In this document: positions 5,914-6,484 of the stretch, piece by piece
How the letters are laid out: the number at the start of each line of letters is the position of its first letter
How positions within the stretch are numbered: position 1 is the stretch's first letter
Source: Gemmatimonadota bacterium
Lineage (GTDB): Bacteria > Gemmatimonadota > Gemmatimonadetes > Longimicrobiales > UBA6960
Direction of reading: 5' to 3'
Length of the DNA stretch: 6,484 nt
NCBI GenBank assembly: GCA_019347995.1
Contig: JAHWKH010000149.1
Location: 1 to 6,484, forward strand
Notes under the pieces: model-generated
Told to the model about the DNA's origin: nothing
Database searches by the model: none
What the model saw: only the letters and a program-made list of their open reading frames with translations
Position numbers and translations under genes: made by a program

Positions 5914-6484
5914 TTAGAGATCCTCCTCCACGTGCAGCCCCATCTCCTCCAGGGTCGCCACGATCTCGGACACGTGCTCGCGGCCCCGGGTCTCGAGATG
6001 CATGACGATCTCCACGTCGCCCACCGAGATGTCGGCGAAGGCGCGGCGGTGGGCCGTCTCCAGCACGTTGGCGCCCCGGTCGGCCACGACCCGGGTGAGG
6101 GAGGCGAGCGAGCCCGGCCGGTCACGCATCTTGACCATGAGGCGCACGAGGCGCCCGTCGGAGACCAGGCCCCGGTCGATGATGCGCGACAGCATGTTGA
6201 CGTCGATGTTGCCGCCGCTCAGCACGGGCACCACCACGTCGTCGGCGTCCACCTCGATCTTGCCGTTCAGCAGCGCCGCCGGCCCGGCGGCTCCCGCGCC
6301 CTCGACGACGGTCTTCTCCCGCTCGAGGAGGAGGAGGATGGCCGAGGCGATCTCCTCCTCGCTCACCAGGACGATGTCGTCCACCAGCTCCTCGACGATG
6401 GGGAAGGTGAGCTCCCCGATGCGCTTCACGCTGATGCCGTCGGCCAGCGTGTCGGCGCTCTCGATGGCCACCAGCCGCCCCGCC
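5914..6484 (-). CDS. ilvA: Threonine ammonia-lyase, C-terminal part with ACT domain, cut by the right edge
   Basis: PLP-dependent deaminase converting L-threonine to 2-oxobutanoate and ammonia, the first committed step from threonine to isoleucine, or a catabolic step in TdcB-type enzymes. Only the last 189 residues are in the window, and the PLP-binding Lys lies outside. Visible marks of the fold II enzyme are VAIESADTLADGISV, the VEGAGAAGPAALL segment and the glycine-rich SGGNID motif (6202-6219). A single ACT domain follows (about 6160 to the stop), beginning LVRLMVKMRDRPGSLASL and continuing through RGANVLETAHRR. That is the arrangement of the roughly 400-aa enzymes with one ACT domain, as distinct from E. 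coli IlvA (about 514 aa), whose regulatory domain holds two ACT-like parts. The ACT domain suggests allosteric control, probably by a branched-chain amino acid. The biosynthetic or catabolic role cannot be decided here, so the symbol is tentative. The GTG at 6471 is an internal Val codon, not the start. Confidence 0.92.
   Translation of the reverse strand, partial: AGRLVAIESADTLADGISVKRIGELTFPIVEELVDDIVLVSEEEIASAILLLLEREKTVVEGAGAAGPAALLNGKIEVDADDVVVPVLSGGNIDVNMLSRIIDRGLVSDGRLVRLMVKMRDRPGSLASLTRVVADRGANVLETAHRRAFADISVGDVEIVMHLETRGREHVSEIVATLEEMGLHVEEDL

Overview
The window is a high-GC bacterial chromosome segment. Nearly all codons in the real genes end in G or C, and strong Shine-Dalgarno sites precede two of the four genes whose starts are visible. 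It carries three complete genes and two genes cut by the window edges. The gene set and codon use would fit Gemmatimonadota or a similar high-GC Gram-negative phylum. That is a guess from style; no rRNA or phylogenetic marker is present to fix it.

Layout, left to right. (1) An unrecognised minus-strand gene runs off the left edge. Its 5' end lies close to, or overlaps, the start of the next gene. (2) A complete plus-strand ligD encodes an NHEJ-type multifunctional ATP-dependent DNA ligase in the phosphoesterase-ligase-polymerase order (846 aa). All three active sites look intact. (3) After a hairpin that overlaps the ligD stop codon comes a 577-aa plus-strand REC-GGDEF-EAL protein. Its EAL site looks complete, its GGDEF signature is degraded to VSDEF, and so it is probably a phosphorylation-controlled c-di-GMP phosphodiesterase. 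(4) A 191-base intergenic stretch rich in inverted repeats leads to (5) a plus-strand membrane-anchored lytic transglycosylase with an SLT domain and a LysM-like tail. (6) A perfect 14-bp stem-loop separates it from (7) a convergent minus-strand threonine ammonia-lyase. Only the C-terminal half of that gene, including its ACT domain, lies in the window.

The genes do not form one obvious pathway. They cover DNA break repair, second-messenger turnover, peptidoglycan remodelling and isoleucine or threonine metabolism. Terminator-like hairpins follow ligD and the transglycosylase, so most genes are probably transcribed separately. I found no phage, transposon, CRISPR, tRNA or rRNA sequence and no convincing undescribed multi-gene system. 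The points most worth a second look are the degenerate GGDEF domain that keeps an I-site-like RxxD, the structured leader before the transglycosylase, and the unidentified divergent gene at the left edge.
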